Below, piece by piece: positions 44,917 to 54,301 of a DNA stretch of 64,000 nt. Source of the DNA: Pseudooceanicola endophyticus (GTDB lineage: Bacteria > Pseudomonadota > Alphaproteobacteria > Rhodobacterales > Rhodobacteraceae); NCBI RefSeq assembly GCF_018760365.1, contig NZ_JAHIAB010000005.1:248001-312000 (forward strand). Direction: 5' to 3'. The notes under the pieces are model-generated. The model was not told the DNA's origin. It worked only from the letters and a program-made list of their open reading frames with translations, and did not search any database. The stretch's first letter is position 1. The number at the start of each line of letters is the position of its first letter. The position numbers and the translations under genes were made by a program.

Positions 44917-45687
44917 ATGTCCCACGAGACCATTGATCTGGAAATCGACAAGGGGGTGGCCCGGCTGACGCTGGGCCGCCCCTCTGTCATGAATGCGCTG
45001 AACGCGCGGATGCGGGCGGAGATCGCCGAGGCGGTGACGGGCCTGCCGGAGGACGCGCGGGTGCTGGTGCTGACCGGGCAGGGCCGGGCCTTCTGTTCCG
45101 GGCAGGACCTGGGCGACGGGACGGGGCTGGCGGGGCCGGAGCTGACGCGGGTGCTGGAGGCGGAATACCTGCCGATGATCCGGGCGCTGCGCGACACGCC
45201 GCGTCCGGTGATCACGGCGTTGAACGGTGCCGCCGTGGGGGCCGGGGCGAGCCTGGCGCTGGCCGCCGACGTGGTGATTGCCGCCGAGAGCGCTTACCTG
45301 TCCTGCGCCTTTGCCCGGATTGGCCTTGTGCCCGATGCCGGGGCAAGCTGGCTGTTGCCGCGCCTGGCGGGCCAGGCGCGGGCCCTGGGCGCGGCGCTTT
45401 TCGCCGAGAAGATCCCGGCGCGGCAGGCGCTGGACTGGGGGTTGATCTGGGAGGTGGCGCCGGATGCGGATTTCGAGGCGCTCTGGCAGGCGCGGGCCGC
45501 GCAGCTGGCCGCCGGCCCGACCGAGGCCTACCGGCAGATCCGGCAGCTGATGCGTGGCTCCGGCGATCTGGAGGCGCAGATGGTGGCGGAGGCGCGGGCG
45601 CAGGGGATCTGCGGCGACACGCGGGATTTCCGCGAGGGGGTGCAGGCCTTCCTGGAGAAACGCCCGGCGTGCTTTGAGGGGCGCTGA
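44917..45687 (+). CDS. Enoyl-CoA hydratase/isomerase family protein
   Basis: A 256-residue crotonase-fold protein. ALNGAAVGAGASLALAADVV carries the oxyanion-hole Gly and the following helix, and SCAFARIGLVPDAGASWLLP matches the second catalytic segment, where Asp replaces the hydratase Glu; this is the pattern of the PaaG-type 1,2-epoxyphenylacetyl-CoA isomerase. The specific reaction is inferred from the Asp. GCAGGAGG precedes the ATG, with a GCCTGTC/GACAGGC hairpin (44881-44901) just upstream of it. The nearby indolepyruvate oxidoreductase, also aryl-CoA chemistry, is 5 kb away. Confidence 0.85.
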   Translation: MSHETIDLEIDKGVARLTLGRPSVMNALNARMRAEIAEAVTGLPEDARVLVLTGQGRAFCSGQDLGDGTGLAGPELTRVLEAEYLPMIRALRDTPRPVITALNGAAVGAGASLALAADVVIAAESAYLSCAFARIGLVPDAGASWLLPRLAGQARALGAALFAEKIPARQALDWGLIWEVAPDADFEALWQARAAQLAAGPTEAYRQIRQLMRGSGDLEAQMVAEARAQGICGDTRDFREGVQAFLEKRPACFEGR

Positions 45688-45709
45688 GGGGGCGGGTCCG
45701 GGGATGCGA

Positions 45710-45738
45710 AAAGGGCGGCGCATCGAGCGCCGCCCTTT
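45710..45738. terminator. Bidirectional terminator between hydratase gene and gltA
   Basis: Perfect 12-bp arms AAAGGGCGGCGC (45710-45721) and GCGCCGCCCTTT (45727-45738), loop ATCGA, between two converging genes. Confidence 0.9.
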
Positions 45739-45774
45739 CCGGTCAAACCACCGGTGAACCGGTGGATTTCCGTC

Positions 45775-47070
45775 TCAGCGATCTTCGACGTTGGTATAGT
45801 CGCGGAAGGTTTCGCCGATGTAGAGCTGACGGGGGCGGCCGATGCGCATGCCGGGCTCTTCGATCATTTCCTTCCACTGCGAGATCCAGCCGATGGTGCG
45901 CGAGAGCGCGAAGATCGGCGTGAACATCGAGGTCGGGAAGCCCATCGCCTCGAGGATGATGCCCGAGTAGAAGTCGACGTTCGGGAACAGCTTCTTCTCT
46001 GCGAAGTAGGGGTCCGCCAGGGCCTGCTTCTCAAGTTCCTGGGCGACCTGCAGGGTGGGGTTGTTTTCCACGCCCAGCAGTTCCAGAACCTCTTTCGCGG
46101 ACTCGGCCATCACCTTGGCGCGCGGGTCGAAGTTCTTGTAGACGCGGTGGCCGAAGCCCATCAGGCGGAACGGATCGTTCTTGTCCTTGGCGCGGGCAAT
46201 GAACTCGGGGATGCGATCCACGGTGCCGATTTCGCGCAGCATCTCCAGGCAGGCCTGGTTGGCGCCGCCGTGGGCCGGGCCCCAGAGGCAGGCGATGCCG
46301 GCCGCGATGCAGGCGAAGGGGTTCGCCCCCGAGGAGGAGGCCAGGCGCACGGTCGAGGTCGAGGCGTTCTGCTCGTGATCCGCATGCAGGGTGAAGATCC
46401 GGTCCATGGCGCGGGCCAGGATCGGGTTCACCTGGTATTCCTCGGCGGGAACGGCGAAGCACATGCGCAGGAAGTTCGACGCATAGTCCAGATCGTTGCG
46501 CGGGTACACGAAGGGCTGGCCGACGGTGTACTTGTAGGCCATGGCAGCGATCGTCGGCATCTTGGCGATCAGGCGGATCGAGGCGACCTCGCGCTGCCAG
46601 GGATCCGAGATGTCGGTGCTGTCGTGGTAGAAGGCGGACATCGCACCCACGGTGCCGACCATGATCGCCATCGGGTGGGCATCACGGCGGTAGCCGGTGA
46701 AGAAGCGGTGCATCTGTTCGTGGACCATGGTGTGGTTGGTCACACGGCTTTCGAAGTCTTCCAGTTGCGCCGCGTTGGGCAGGGCACCGTAGAGCAGCAG
46801 GTAGCAGACCTCGAGGTAGTGGGATTTCGAGGCCAGCTGGTCGATCGGGTAGCCGCGGTGCAGCAGCACGCCTTCCTCGCCGTCGATATAGGTGATGGCG
46901 CTGTCGCAGGAGGCGGTCGAGGTGAAGCTCGGGTCGTAGGTGAACATGCCGGTGGTGGCATAGAGCTTGCGGATGTCGATCACGTCCGGACCCACGGAGG
47001 GGGACAGAACCGGGAACTCGTAGCTCTGTTCTCCGAGCGTGATCTTCGCAGTCTTGTTCGTTTCAGACAT
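45775..47070 (-). CDS. gltA: Citrate synthase
   Basis: A 431-residue type II citrate synthase. Catalytic histidines are in [15 protein letters not shown] and [15 protein letters not shown], and the conserved acid lies in the later segment with [12 protein letters not shown]. It condenses acetyl-CoA with oxaloacetate as the entry to the TCA cycle. The ATG at 47070 ([15 protein letters not shown]) fits the family; AGGAAGGG lies upstream. Downstream of gltX on the same strand but separated by 75 bp. Confidence 0.97.
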   Translation of the reverse strand: MSETNKTAKITLGEQSYEFPVLSPSVGPDVIDIRKLYATTGMFTYDPSFTSTASCDSAITYIDGEEGVLLHRGYPIDQLASKSHYLEVCYLLLYGALPNAAQLEDFESRVTNHTMVHEQMHRFFTGYRRDAHPMAIMVGTVGAMSAFYHDSTDISDPWQREVASIRLIAKMPTIAAMAYKYTVGQPFVYPRNDLDYASNFLRMCFAVPAEEYQVNPILARAMDRIFTLHADHEQNASTSTVRLASSSGANPFACIAAGIACLWGPAHGGANQACLEMLREIGTVDRIPEFIARAKDKNDPFRLMGFGHRVYKNFDPRAKVMAESAKEVLELLGVENNPTLQVAQELEKQALADPYFAEKKLFPNVDFYSGIILEAMGFPTSMFTPIFALSRTIGWISQWKEMIEEPGMRIGRPRQLYIGETFRDYTNVEDR

Positions 47071-47145
47071 TCGTGGATTTCCCTTCCTCTTTTCCCGCAC
47101 CGGCGGCACCGGTGCCCTGATTATTTCGGGCGTCTCAACGAGGAG

Positions 47146-48558
47146 TTAAGCCGCTCCGGTCCCTGTCGTGTCCCCGAGGCGAAGGATCGTCTCCTCGCGA
47201 CCGAGAACCAGCATCATGTCGATGACACTCGGAGTGGCGCTGCGTCCGGCCAACGCGGCGCGGAGAGGTGCGGCCAGCTGACCGAACTTGATGTCTCGCG
47301 CCGTGGCGAAAGCATTCAGAACACCCTCCAACTCTTCTCGGCCCCAGCTAGCACTTTGCAAATGCGGCGTCAATTCACCCAGTATACCAAGGGATACACT
47401 GTCGAGGGACTTGGCTGCTTTCTCTTCGATCTCGAGGGGGCGATCAGCCAGGCAGAAATGCGCTTTTTCAATGAGTTCCGGGAAGGTCTTCGCGCGCTCC
47501 TTGAGGAAGGGCATGGCCGCCAGAAGCAGAGAATTTTTTGCATCCGACAGGGTCGGCTGATGGGTCGCAGCCAGGAACGCCTGCAGTTCGTGCAGCAGTG
47601 CAGCATCTTCTGTTGCGGCAATGTGCTGACCGCAGATATTGGCGAGTTTCTTGAAATCGAAACGCGCGGGCGATTTGCCCATGCCGTCGAAACCGAACCA
47701 GGATTGCGCCTGGGTGTCGGTGAAGAACTCGTCGTCGCCATGGCTCCAGCCGAGCCGCGCAAGGTAGTTGCGCATCCCCGCCGCCGGATAGCCCATGTCG
47801 CGGTATTCCTCGACACCAAGCGCCCCGTGGCGCTTCGAGAGCTTCTTGCCGTCGGGGCCATGGATCAGGGGAATATGGGCATAGGTCGGCAGGTCCCAGC
47901 CCATCGCGGTGTAAATGCCCATCTGGCGCGCTGCATTGTTGAGGTGGTCGTCCCCCCGGATCACCGTGTTCACGCCCATGTCGTGGTCATCGACGACCAC
48001 CGCCAGCATGTAGACCGGCGTGCCGTCCGAGCGCAGCAGCACCATGTCGTCCAGCTGGTCGTTGCGGATCGTCACCTCGCCCTGGACCTCGTCGCGGATC
48101 ACCGTGACGCCCTCTTCGGGGGTCTTCAGGCGGATCACGTAGGGCGCGTCCGGGTAGGTCGCCGGATCGGCATCGCGCCAGGGCGAGCGGAACAGGGTCG
48201 AGCGTTTCTCTTCCCGAGCCTTTTCGCGGAAGGCCTCGATTTCCTCCTGGGTCAAGAAGCACTTGTAGGCCATGTCGCGGGCCATCATCTCAAGCGCCAC
48301 TTCGCGGTGACGGTCGGCACGGTCGAACTGGCTGACGATTTCGCCGTCATGGTCGAGGCCCAGCCATTTCAGACCGTCGATGATGGCCTGCGTTGCCTCG
48401 GGGGTCGAACGTGCGCGGTCGGTATCCTCGATGCGCAGCAGGAACTTGCCGCCGCGGCCCCGGGCATAGAGCCAGTTGAACAGGGCGGTACGCGCGCCGC
48501 CGATATGCAGGAAGCCGGTGGGCGAGGGGGCGAAACGGGTGACGACCTGTTCAGTCAC
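47146..48558 (-). CDS. gltX: Glutamate-tRNA ligase
   Basis: A 470-residue class I synthetase. The HIGH motif is [11 protein letters not shown] and the KMSKS equivalent is [10 protein letters not shown], with the editing/insertion region [20 protein letters not shown]. It charges tRNA(Glu). The C-terminal anticodon-binding region (roughly 47160-47660) has lower GC and different codon use from the rest: I counted 168 G+C in 47341-47640, 56%, against 39 of 60 at 48361-48420, suggesting mosaic origin. The protein itself looks intact. Divergent from comEC. Confidence 0.95.
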   Translation of the reverse strand: MTEQVVTRFAPSPTGFLHIGGARTALFNWLYARGRGGKFLLRIEDTDRARSTPEATQAIIDGLKWLGLDHDGEIVSQFDRADRHREVALEMMARDMAYKCFLTQEEIEAFREKAREEKRSTLFRSPWRDADPATYPDAPYVIRLKTPEEGVTVIRDEVQGEVTIRNDQLDDMVLLRSDGTPVYMLAVVVDDHDMGVNTVIRGDDHLNNAARQMGIYTAMGWDLPTYAHIPLIHGPDGKKLSKRHGALGVEEYRDMGYPAAGMRNYLARLGWSHGDDEFFTDTQAQSWFGFDGMGKSPARFDFKKLANICGQHIAATEDAALLHELQAFLAATHQPTLSDAKNSLLLAAMPFLKERAKTFPELIEKAHFCLADRPLEIEEKAAKSLDSVSLGILGELTPHLQSASWGREELEGVLNAFATARDIKFGQLAAPLRAALAGRSATPSVIDMMLVLGREETILRLGDTTGTGAA

Positions 48559-48567
48559 GGGAAGATC

Positions 48568-48583
48568 CTAACTTTTGCTTAAC
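48568..48583. promoter_or_regulatory. Candidate CtrA box in the gltX-comEC intergenic region
   Basis: CTAA-CTTTTGC-TTAAC differs by one base from the CtrA consensus TTAA-N7-TTAAC and lies about 55 bp before the comEC start. CtrA controls competence-like genes in Rhodobacter relatives; a role here is inference. Confidence 0.5.
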
Positions 48584-48636
48584 CAAGCGCCGAGTAGCGT
48601 TTGGCCTTGAATATCGGCAGTGCGGAGGGGGGACAA

Positions 48637-50763
48637 GTGCAGCAGAGACCTGCGGTGCTGGCCGGGGTGCTGCTGGCCCAGAGGGGCGGGTTGTTCTGCT
48701 GGGTGCCGGTGGCCTTCGGAACCGGGATCGGCCTGTACTTCGGCCTGGGACAGGAGCCGGGGCCGGGCCTGGTGGCGGGCTTGGCGGGGCTGGCGGCTGC
48801 GCTGGCGCTGCTGTCGTGGCGGGTGGGCTACCTGTGGCGGCCGCTGGTGCTGGGGCTGGCGCTGCTGCTGGCGGGGCTGGTCTGGGCCGGGCTCAGGGCC
48901 AGCCAGGTCGCCGCGCCGGTGCTGCCCTTCCGCTATTACGGCCCGATCGAGGGGCGCATCGTTGCCATGGACCGCTCGGCTTCGGATGCGGTGCGGCTGA
49001 CGCTGGATCACGTGCGCCTGGACCGGCTGGCGCCGCAGGAAACCCCGGCAAGGGTGCGCATCTCCCTGCATGGACCGGAGGGGACAGAGCCGCTGCCCGG
49101 CGGTTGGGTGATGACCACCGGGCATCTTTCGGCGCCCTCGGGGCCGGCGGAACCGGGGGGCTTCGATTTCCAGCGCCACGCCTGGTTCCTGCGGCTGGGG
49201 GCGGTCGGCTATACCTCGGTGCCGCTGATGGCGCTGGCGCCGCCCGACCCGGCGGCGTTGCACCTGTTCCGCCTGCGCATGGCCCTGGCGCAGCGCTTTC
49301 GCGACGGCCTGCCCGGAGAGGCCGGTGCCTTCGCCGCCGCCGTCACCGCCGGAGACCGTTCCGGCATGGGGCAGGAGACCCTGCAGGCCTTGCGGGTGTC
49401 GAACCTGGCGCATCTGCTGGCGATCTCGGGGCTGCACATGGGGCTGCTGGCGGGCTTCGTCTTCATGGCGACCCGGCGGGGGCTGGTGCTGTCGCGCCGC
49501 ATCGCCCTTTATGCCCCGGTCAAATCCATCGCCGCCGCTGCGGCCCTGCTGGCGGCGACCGGCTATCTGCTGCTGTCGGGGGGCTCCATCGCGACCGAGC
49601 GTGCCTATGTCATGGTCGCCATGGCGCTGATCGGGGCGATGGCGCTGCGGCGGGCGATCTCTCTGCGCGCGGTGGCGCTGGCCGGGCTGGTGGTGCTGGC
49701 GCTGCGCCCCGAGGCGCTGCTGTCGCCCGGGTTCCAGATGTCCTTTGCCGCGACCCTGGCGCTGGTGGCGGTCTTCGCGGCGCTGCGCGAGATCAGCTGG
49801 CAGGCGCGCGGCTGGGGCGGGCGGGCGCTGACGCTGGTGCTGTCCTCGGCGGTGGCGGGGCTGGCCACGGCGCCGGTGGCGGCGGCGCAGTTCAACCAGA
49901 TCGCCCATTACGGGCTGGTCGCCAACCTGGTCTCGGTGCCGGTGATGGGGACGGTGGTGATCCCGGCGGCGCTGGTGGCGGTGCTGCTGATGCCGCTGGG
50001 GCTTCAGGCGCTGCCGCTCTGGGTCATGGGGCTGGGGCTGAACTGGATCCTCTGGGTGGCACATCGGGTGGCGGCCTGGCCCGGTGCGCGCGGCATGGTG
50101 ATGGCGCCGCCGGGCATGGTGCTGCCGCTCTTCGCGATCGGGATGCTGACGGTGATCCTGTGGCGCGGGCGGGGGCGTTGGCTGGGGCTGGGCCCGATGG
50201 CGGCGGCCTTCCTGCTCTGGGCCCAGGCCGAGCGCCCTCCGGTGCTGATCGCCGAAAGCGGCGGGCTGGTGGGGATCCTGACCCCCGAGGGCCGGGCGCT
50301 GAGCCGGGCGCGGGCGGAAAGCTTCGTCGCCGCCATCTGGCTTGAGAACGACGCAGACCCCGCGCTTCAGGAGGCGGCGGCGCTGCGCTGGCCCGGGGCG
50401 CCGCAGGTGCGCCATGCCACCGGCAAGCGCGCGGCGGCTGCCGAGGGGCCATGTCGGGACGGCGAATGGCTGGTGCTGAACGTGCCGGCGGCAGAAGCGC
50501 CGGGGGCCACCGGCTGCCGGGTTCTGGATCCGTCCGGGCTGCGGCAGCTGGGCGCGGTGGCGCTCTGGCCAGCCGAGGGGCGGATGGTCACCGCCCGGCA
50601 GGTGGCCGGGCAGCGGCTGTGGAACACGCCGGGTCTGCCGCCGCTTCAGGATCGGCTGGGCTGGCCGTACCCGGCGCCGGGCCCGGGCCGCGGCGCAGGC
50701 GTCTTCAGGCCAGCAGCAGCGCCAGCAGGTACTGGGCCAGGGCAAAGACCGCATGGGCGATGA
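48637..50763 (+). CDS. comEC: ComEC/Rec2 family DNA-uptake channel protein
   Basis: A 708-residue membrane protein with an N-terminal DUF4131-type region (to about 250), the competence domain (about 225-500: AAAVTAGDRSGMGQETLQAL, AHLLAISGLHMGLLAG) and a C-terminal region where the metallo-beta-lactamase-like domain should be. No HxHxDH motif is visible there, so the nuclease is degenerate or absent, as is common in this lineage. GTG at 48637 is chosen for its GGAGGGG site; an upstream TTG is in frame. The 3' end overlaps the converging DUF2938 gene by 59 bp. Confidence 0.9.
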   Translation: MQQRPAVLAGVLLAQRGGLFCWVPVAFGTGIGLYFGLGQEPGPGLVAGLAGLAAALALLSWRVGYLWRPLVLGLALLLAGLVWAGLRASQVAAPVLPFRYYGPIEGRIVAMDRSASDAVRLTLDHVRLDRLAPQETPARVRISLHGPEGTEPLPGGWVMTTGHLSAPSGPAEPGGFDFQRHAWFLRLGAVGYTSVPLMALAPPDPAALHLFRLRMALAQRFRDGLPGEAGAFAAAVTAGDRSGMGQETLQALRVSNLAHLLAISGLHMGLLAGFVFMATRRGLVLSRRIALYAPVKSIAAAAALLAATGYLLLSGGSIATERAYVMVAMALIGAMALRRAISLRAVALAGLVVLALRPEALLSPGFQMSFAATLALVAVFAALREISWQARGWGGRALTLVLSSAVAGLATAPVAAAQFNQIAHYGLVANLVSVPVMGTVVIPAALVAVLLMPLGLQALPLWVMGLGLNWILWVAHRVAAWPGARGMVMAPPGMVLPLFAIGMLTVILWRGRGRWLGLGPMAAAFLLWAQAERPPVLIAESGGLVGILTPEGRALSRARAESFVAAIWLENDADPALQEAAALRWPGAPQVRHATGKRAAAAEGPCRDGEWLVLNVPAAEAPGATGCRVLDPSGLRQLGAVALWPAEGRMVTARQVAGQRLWNTPGLPPLQDRLGWPYPAPGPGRGAGVFRPAAAPAGTGPGQRPHGR

Positions 50764-51190
50764 GCACGTAGAGGATCACCCCGCCGGCCCCGGGTAGCCT
50801 GCGGGCGAACAGGCCGCCGCCCATGGCCGGCATCAGGATCATCAGCCCGGCCAGAGAGCTGACGACGATGCCGATCAGCACGACCGGAAAGACCGTGGGG
50901 GCCGACAGGAAGCCGGTGCCCCAGATCAGCGGGAAGGCCGCCGCGTAGCCCAGCCCGATCAGGTAGTGGAACAGCCAGCCCAGCACGGCCTCGGCCAGGC
51001 TGTAGGGGCGGCTGTCGGTGCCCTCCAGCACCAGCCGGCCGGCGCGCAGGCCCAGCAGCCAGCGTCCGACCGCCGGCCAGTGGGTGCCCGGCATCCAGCC
51101 GATCCGCGCCATCACCACCGCCCACAGGTCCAGGGCCACCGTCGCGCCGATGCCGACGATCAGGATGAAACGAAGGATTTCGGGGATCAT
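50705..51190 (-). CDS. DUF2938 family membrane protein
   Basis: A 161-residue protein with about four or five membrane helices; block LRFILIVGIGATVALDLWAV opens it and LLGWLFHYLIGLGYAA is the conserved middle. DUF2938 has no known function. It lies 7 bp upstream of... its own stop overlaps comEC, and it starts just downstream of grxC's end on the same strand (grxC ends 51198), so grxC and this gene are probably cotranscribed. Confidence 0.85.
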   Translation of the reverse strand: MIPEILRFILIVGIGATVALDLWAVVMARIGWMPGTHWPAVGRWLLGLRAGRLVLEGTDSRPYSLAEAVLGWLFHYLIGLGYAAAFPLIWGTGFLSAPTVFPVVLIGIVVSSLAGLMILMPAMGGGLFARRLPGAGGVILYVLIAHAVFALAQYLLALLLA

Positions 51191-51197
51191 CGGACTG

Positions 51198-51455
51198 TCA
51201 CAGGGCCAGCAGGGCGTCGAGGCGCCCCTGACGTTCCAGCGTCAGCAGCTCTGAACAGCCGCCGACATGCTGCCCGCCGACGAAGATCTGCGGCACGGTA
51301 TGGCTGCCGCCGGCGCGCCTGGTCATGGCGGAGCGCAGCCCGCGGTCCCGCGATACGTCGATCTCCCGGAAGGGCAGGTTCTTGGCGTTCAGCAACTGCT
51401 TGGCGCGGCTGCAGAAGCCGCAGAACGGCGTGGTATAGATCTCGATCTGTTGCAT
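51198..51455 (-). CDS. grxC: Glutaredoxin 3
   Basis: An 85-residue dithiol glutaredoxin. The active site is C12-G-F-C15 in TTPFCGFCSRAK rather than the classical CPYC, and HTVPQIFVGGQHVGGCSE holds the cis-proline and glutathione-binding Gly-Gly. It reduces protein or low-molecular disulfides with glutathione. AGAAGGAGA precedes the ATG at 51455. Next upstream is a thioredoxin gene, giving a short redox pair. Confidence 0.94.
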   Translation of the reverse strand: MQQIEIYTTPFCGFCSRAKQLLNAKNLPFREIDVSRDRGLRSAMTRRAGGSHTVPQIFVGGQHVGGCSELLTLERQGRLDALLAL

Positions 51456-51505
51456 GGGCGGTCTCCTTCTTGGGAAGGCACCGGGCGGCGCCTCCGGGGG
51501 CGGGA

Positions 51506-51832
51506 TCAGGCAGCGGCGCCGATCGCGCTGGTGTATTGCGATTTCGGGTTCAGCCCGACGATCATGTCGACCGGCATGCCGTCGCGCAGCACCACGACCG
51601 TCGGCACCGAGCGGATGCCGAAGGCGCCGGCGATCTCGGGGGCCAGGTCGATATCGACCGCGCCAAAGCCGGTTTGCGCGCCCAGCTCGTCGGCGACTTC
51701 CTGGAAGATCGGCTCCAGCGCGATGCAGGGGCGGCACCAGGTGGCCCAGAACCGCACGACCTTGACCCGCTCCGGGCCGTTGAGGAAATCGGTGAACGTG
51801 TTGCCGTCGAGGGCGGTGATATCCTGAGCCAC
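51506..51832 (-). CDS. Thioredoxin family protein with WCRPC active site
   Basis: A 108-residue thioredoxin fold. The active site reads RFWATWCRPCIALEP, with Arg in place of the canonical Gly (WCGPC), and the cis-proline is in IRSVPTVVVLRDG. The basic substitution should alter the redox potential or partner choice. The start is GTG at 51832, preceded by AAAGGAGG. It lies 50 bp upstream of grxC and is divergent from a LysR gene. Confidence 0.93.
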   Translation of the reverse strand: MAQDITALDGNTFTDFLNGPERVKVVRFWATWCRPCIALEPIFQEVADELGAQTGFGAVDIDLAPEIAGAFGIRSVPTVVVLRDGMPVDMIVGLNPKSQYTSAIGAAA

Positions 51833-51917
51833 GCGGGCCTCCTTTGCTTCGGGGACATTGCTTGCCGTCCCAGTCTGCCCGGCATATATGCGAATTGAGG
51901 CCATGTTTGATTTCGTA

Positions 51918-51940
51918 TTGGATATTGGTTTATATTCCAA
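51918..51940. promoter_or_regulatory. AT-rich inverted repeat before the LysR gene
   Basis: TTGGATAT (51918-51925) and ATATTCCAA (51932-51940) form an imperfect dyad in an AT-rich stretch 23 bp before the LysR start, a candidate autoregulatory site. It also lies in the thioredoxin promoter region. Confidence 0.5.
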
Positions 51941-51962
51941 ATTGCGATCAATGGAGGCGGCG

Positions 51963-52859
51963 ATGGAACTGCGGGAGCTGCGCTGCTTCGTCCGGGTGGC
52001 GGAGACGCTGAATTTCAACCGCGCGGCGGAGCTGCTGAACATGAGCCAGCCGGTGGTGACCAAGACCATCGCCCAGCTGGAGCACAAGCTGGGCGTGAAG
52101 CTGTTCGAACGCACCACCCGCCGGGTAGCGCTGACGGCGGCGGGCGTCGTGCTGCGCCGCGAGGCCGAGGGGCTGCTGGGGCATCTCGACCAGGTGCAGC
52201 GTGCGGTGCGCCATGCCATCGCCGAGGAAAGCGGGCGCTTTGCCATCGGGGTCACGCCGCTGGCCATGCAGACGGTGTTTCCGGGCGTCATCCGCGGCTT
52301 CCGCGAGGCCCATCCCGAGATCGAGGTTTCGATCCGCGAAATGCCCAGCGACACCCAGGTGAAGGCGCTGCTTTCGGCGCAGATCGACGCGGCCTTCCTG
52401 CTGCTGCCGGTCTCCGATCCGGCGCTGGACCTGCACGAGATCCACTCGGAGCGGATGCGCCTGGCGGTGCCGACATCGCATCCCCTTGTGCGGCGGCTGG
52501 GAAATGCGGCGATGCCGCTTTCGGCCTTCGCCGGAGATACCTTCATCATCCCGCAGCGGGCGCAGAACCCCGGCGTGCACGACGAGATCATCCGCACCTG
52601 CGCCGTCTCTGGCTTTCGCCCGAAGTTGCGCGACTGCACCGAGCGGCAAAGCTGCCTCTGCCTGGTCGAGGCGGGCATGGGCGTCAGTTTCGTGACCAGC
52701 GGCATCGATTGCGCCGCCAGTGACGACATGCGGATCATCGATCTGGAAGATCCCGCGCCGACGCTGTCGATCGCGCTGGCCTGGCGGCGGGAGGATCCCT
52801 CCGGGTTGCTGAAAAGCGTGCGGGCGCTGGCCGGGGACGGGGGTGGGGCCGCCGTCTGA
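51963..52859 (+). CDS. LysR family transcriptional regulator
   Basis: A 298-residue LysR protein with the N-terminal winged helix (ELRCFVRVAETLNFNRAAEL, NMSQPVVTKTIAQLEHKLGV) and a C-terminal effector domain. The ATG at 51963 follows GGAGG at 51953-51957. It is divergent from the thioredoxin gene and convergent with an MFS transporter (15 bp gap), either of which could be the target. Effector unknown. Confidence 0.9.
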   Translation: MELRELRCFVRVAETLNFNRAAELLNMSQPVVTKTIAQLEHKLGVKLFERTTRRVALTAAGVVLRREAEGLLGHLDQVQRAVRHAIAEESGRFAIGVTPLAMQTVFPGVIRGFREAHPEIEVSIREMPSDTQVKALLSAQIDAAFLLLPVSDPALDLHEIHSERMRLAVPTSHPLVRRLGNAAMPLSAFAGDTFIIPQRAQNPGVHDEIIRTCAVSGFRPKLRDCTERQSCLCLVEAGMGVSFVTSGIDCAASDDMRIIDLEDPAPTLSIALAWRREDPSGLLKSVRALAGDGGGAAV

Positions 52860-52874
52860 CGGCCCCGCCTTGGT

Positions 52875-54083
52875 TCAGCCGGGCTCCGGGCAGGAGCCAC
52901 CGTTGCCGGCCCGCAGGGCGGCGCAGTGACGCCGGTCAAGCAGCCCGCTGAGCGCCGCGAGGCCCAGGCCCGCCAGCACCACCACACCGGCCACCGGCCC
53001 GGTCAGGCCAAGCCCCAGGTGATCGACCACCCAGCCGCCGCCACCGGCGCCCAGGGCGATGCCCAGGTTGAAGGCCGAGATGTTCATGCTCGACGTCGCG
53101 TTGACGGCGCGCGGGGCGATCAGCCCGGCCTGGTTCACCGCGTAAAGCTGCAGGATCGAAACCGATCCGAAGGCGACGATGCCCCAGATCATGACCAGCG
53201 GCGTGACGGTCCAAAGGTTGCCCGCCGCCGGGATCAGCAGGAACAGCGCCAGCGCCATCACCGCGTAGATCGCCAGCAGCACCGGCATGGCGCCGCTGCG
53301 GTCGGCGGCCCGGGCGCAAAGCAGGTTCCCGATGGCCACGGCAATGCCGTAGAAGAACAGCAGCGTGCCGATGCCGTTCGGGCTGAGCCCGGTAAAGCGG
53401 GCCAGGATCGGCGAGAGATAGGTGAAGGCCACGAAAGAGCCGCCATAGCCCACCAGCGTAATGGCGAAGAGCAGGGCCAGGCGCGGCTTCAGCACCACCG
53501 CCATCTGTTCGGCGAAGGGCAGGGCGGCGGGCTTCTCGATCTCGCGGGGCAGCAGCAGGGCCAGGGCCAGCATCGACAGCCCGCCGATCCCGGTCACTGC
53601 CAGGAAGGTGGCGCGCCAGCCGAAGGCATTGGCGACGAAGGTGCCCAGCGGCACCCCCGAGATCAGCGCCAGCGTGATCCCGGTGAACATGGTGGCGATG
53701 GCCTGTCCGGCGCGCGCCTTCGGGACCAGCCCGGCCGCGACCACCGTTGCGACCGAATAGAAGACGCCCTGCACCGCACCCGACAGGATCCGGCCCAGCA
53801 GCAGCGTTGCGAAGCCGGGGGCCAGGGCCGACAGGGTGTTGGCGACGATGAACAGGGCCATCAGGCCAAGGATCAGCCGCTTGCGCCCGATCCGGCCGGT
53901 GAGGGCGGTCAGCAGCGGGGCGGCCACGGCGACGGCCAGCGCATAGATGCTGACGGTCAGACCTGCGGTGGCCAGGCTGAGCTGCATGTCCTGCGCGATC
54001 TGCGGCAGGATGCCGACAATGACGAATTCGGCCATTCCGATGGCGAGCGCTGCCGACGTCAGGGCCCGGATTCCGATGGGCAT
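52875..54083 (-). CDS. MFS transporter, AraJ/sugar-efflux-like
   Basis: A 402-residue, 12-helix major facilitator. The N-terminal half has the drug/sugar efflux pattern AEFVIVGILPQIAQDMQLSL and LTGRIGRKRLILGLMALF (motif A), as in the AraJ/YdhP DHA group. The hydrophilic tail ends with two cysteines. Substrate unknown; such exporters often take arabinose-like sugars or drugs. Converges with the LysR gene. Confidence 0.87.
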   Translation of the reverse strand: MPIGIRALTSAALAIGMAEFVIVGILPQIAQDMQLSLATAGLTVSIYALAVAVAAPLLTALTGRIGRKRLILGLMALFIVANTLSALAPGFATLLLGRILSGAVQGVFYSVATVVAAGLVPKARAGQAIATMFTGITLALISGVPLGTFVANAFGWRATFLAVTGIGGLSMLALALLLPREIEKPAALPFAEQMAVVLKPRLALLFAITLVGYGGSFVAFTYLSPILARFTGLSPNGIGTLLFFYGIAVAIGNLLCARAADRSGAMPVLLAIYAVMALALFLLIPAAGNLWTVTPLVMIWGIVAFGSVSILQLYAVNQAGLIAPRAVNATSSMNISAFNLGIALGAGGGGWVVDHLGLGLTGPVAGVVVLAGLGLAALSGLLDRRHCAALRAGNGGSCPEPG

Positions 54084-54237
54084 GGGAAACTCCGATAGCT
54101 TGGAAGGCTCGCCGGCGCGAGCGGGAAGGCCCAGCGATACCGGCGCCCGGCCCGGGGAGTAAATTCCAATGCGCGATCGGTTTTCATGCGCCTTTCCCCC
54201 GACGCCCCGCCTTGATCGGAAAAGAGGGCCGGAACGA

Positions 54238-54274
54238 CAAGGCCCGCCGTCCCGAAGCCGGGCGGCGGGCCTTG
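54238..54274 (-). terminator. Terminator hairpin of lexA
   Basis: Perfect 12-bp arms CAAGGCCCGCCG (54238-54249) and CGGCGGGCCTTG (54263-54274), 28 bp after the lexA stop, with an inner CCCG/CGGG pair. Only a short TT follows on the minus strand. Confidence 0.75.
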
Positions 54275-54301
54275 AAACATGACGGGGCAGCGGGGCGGTG
54301 A

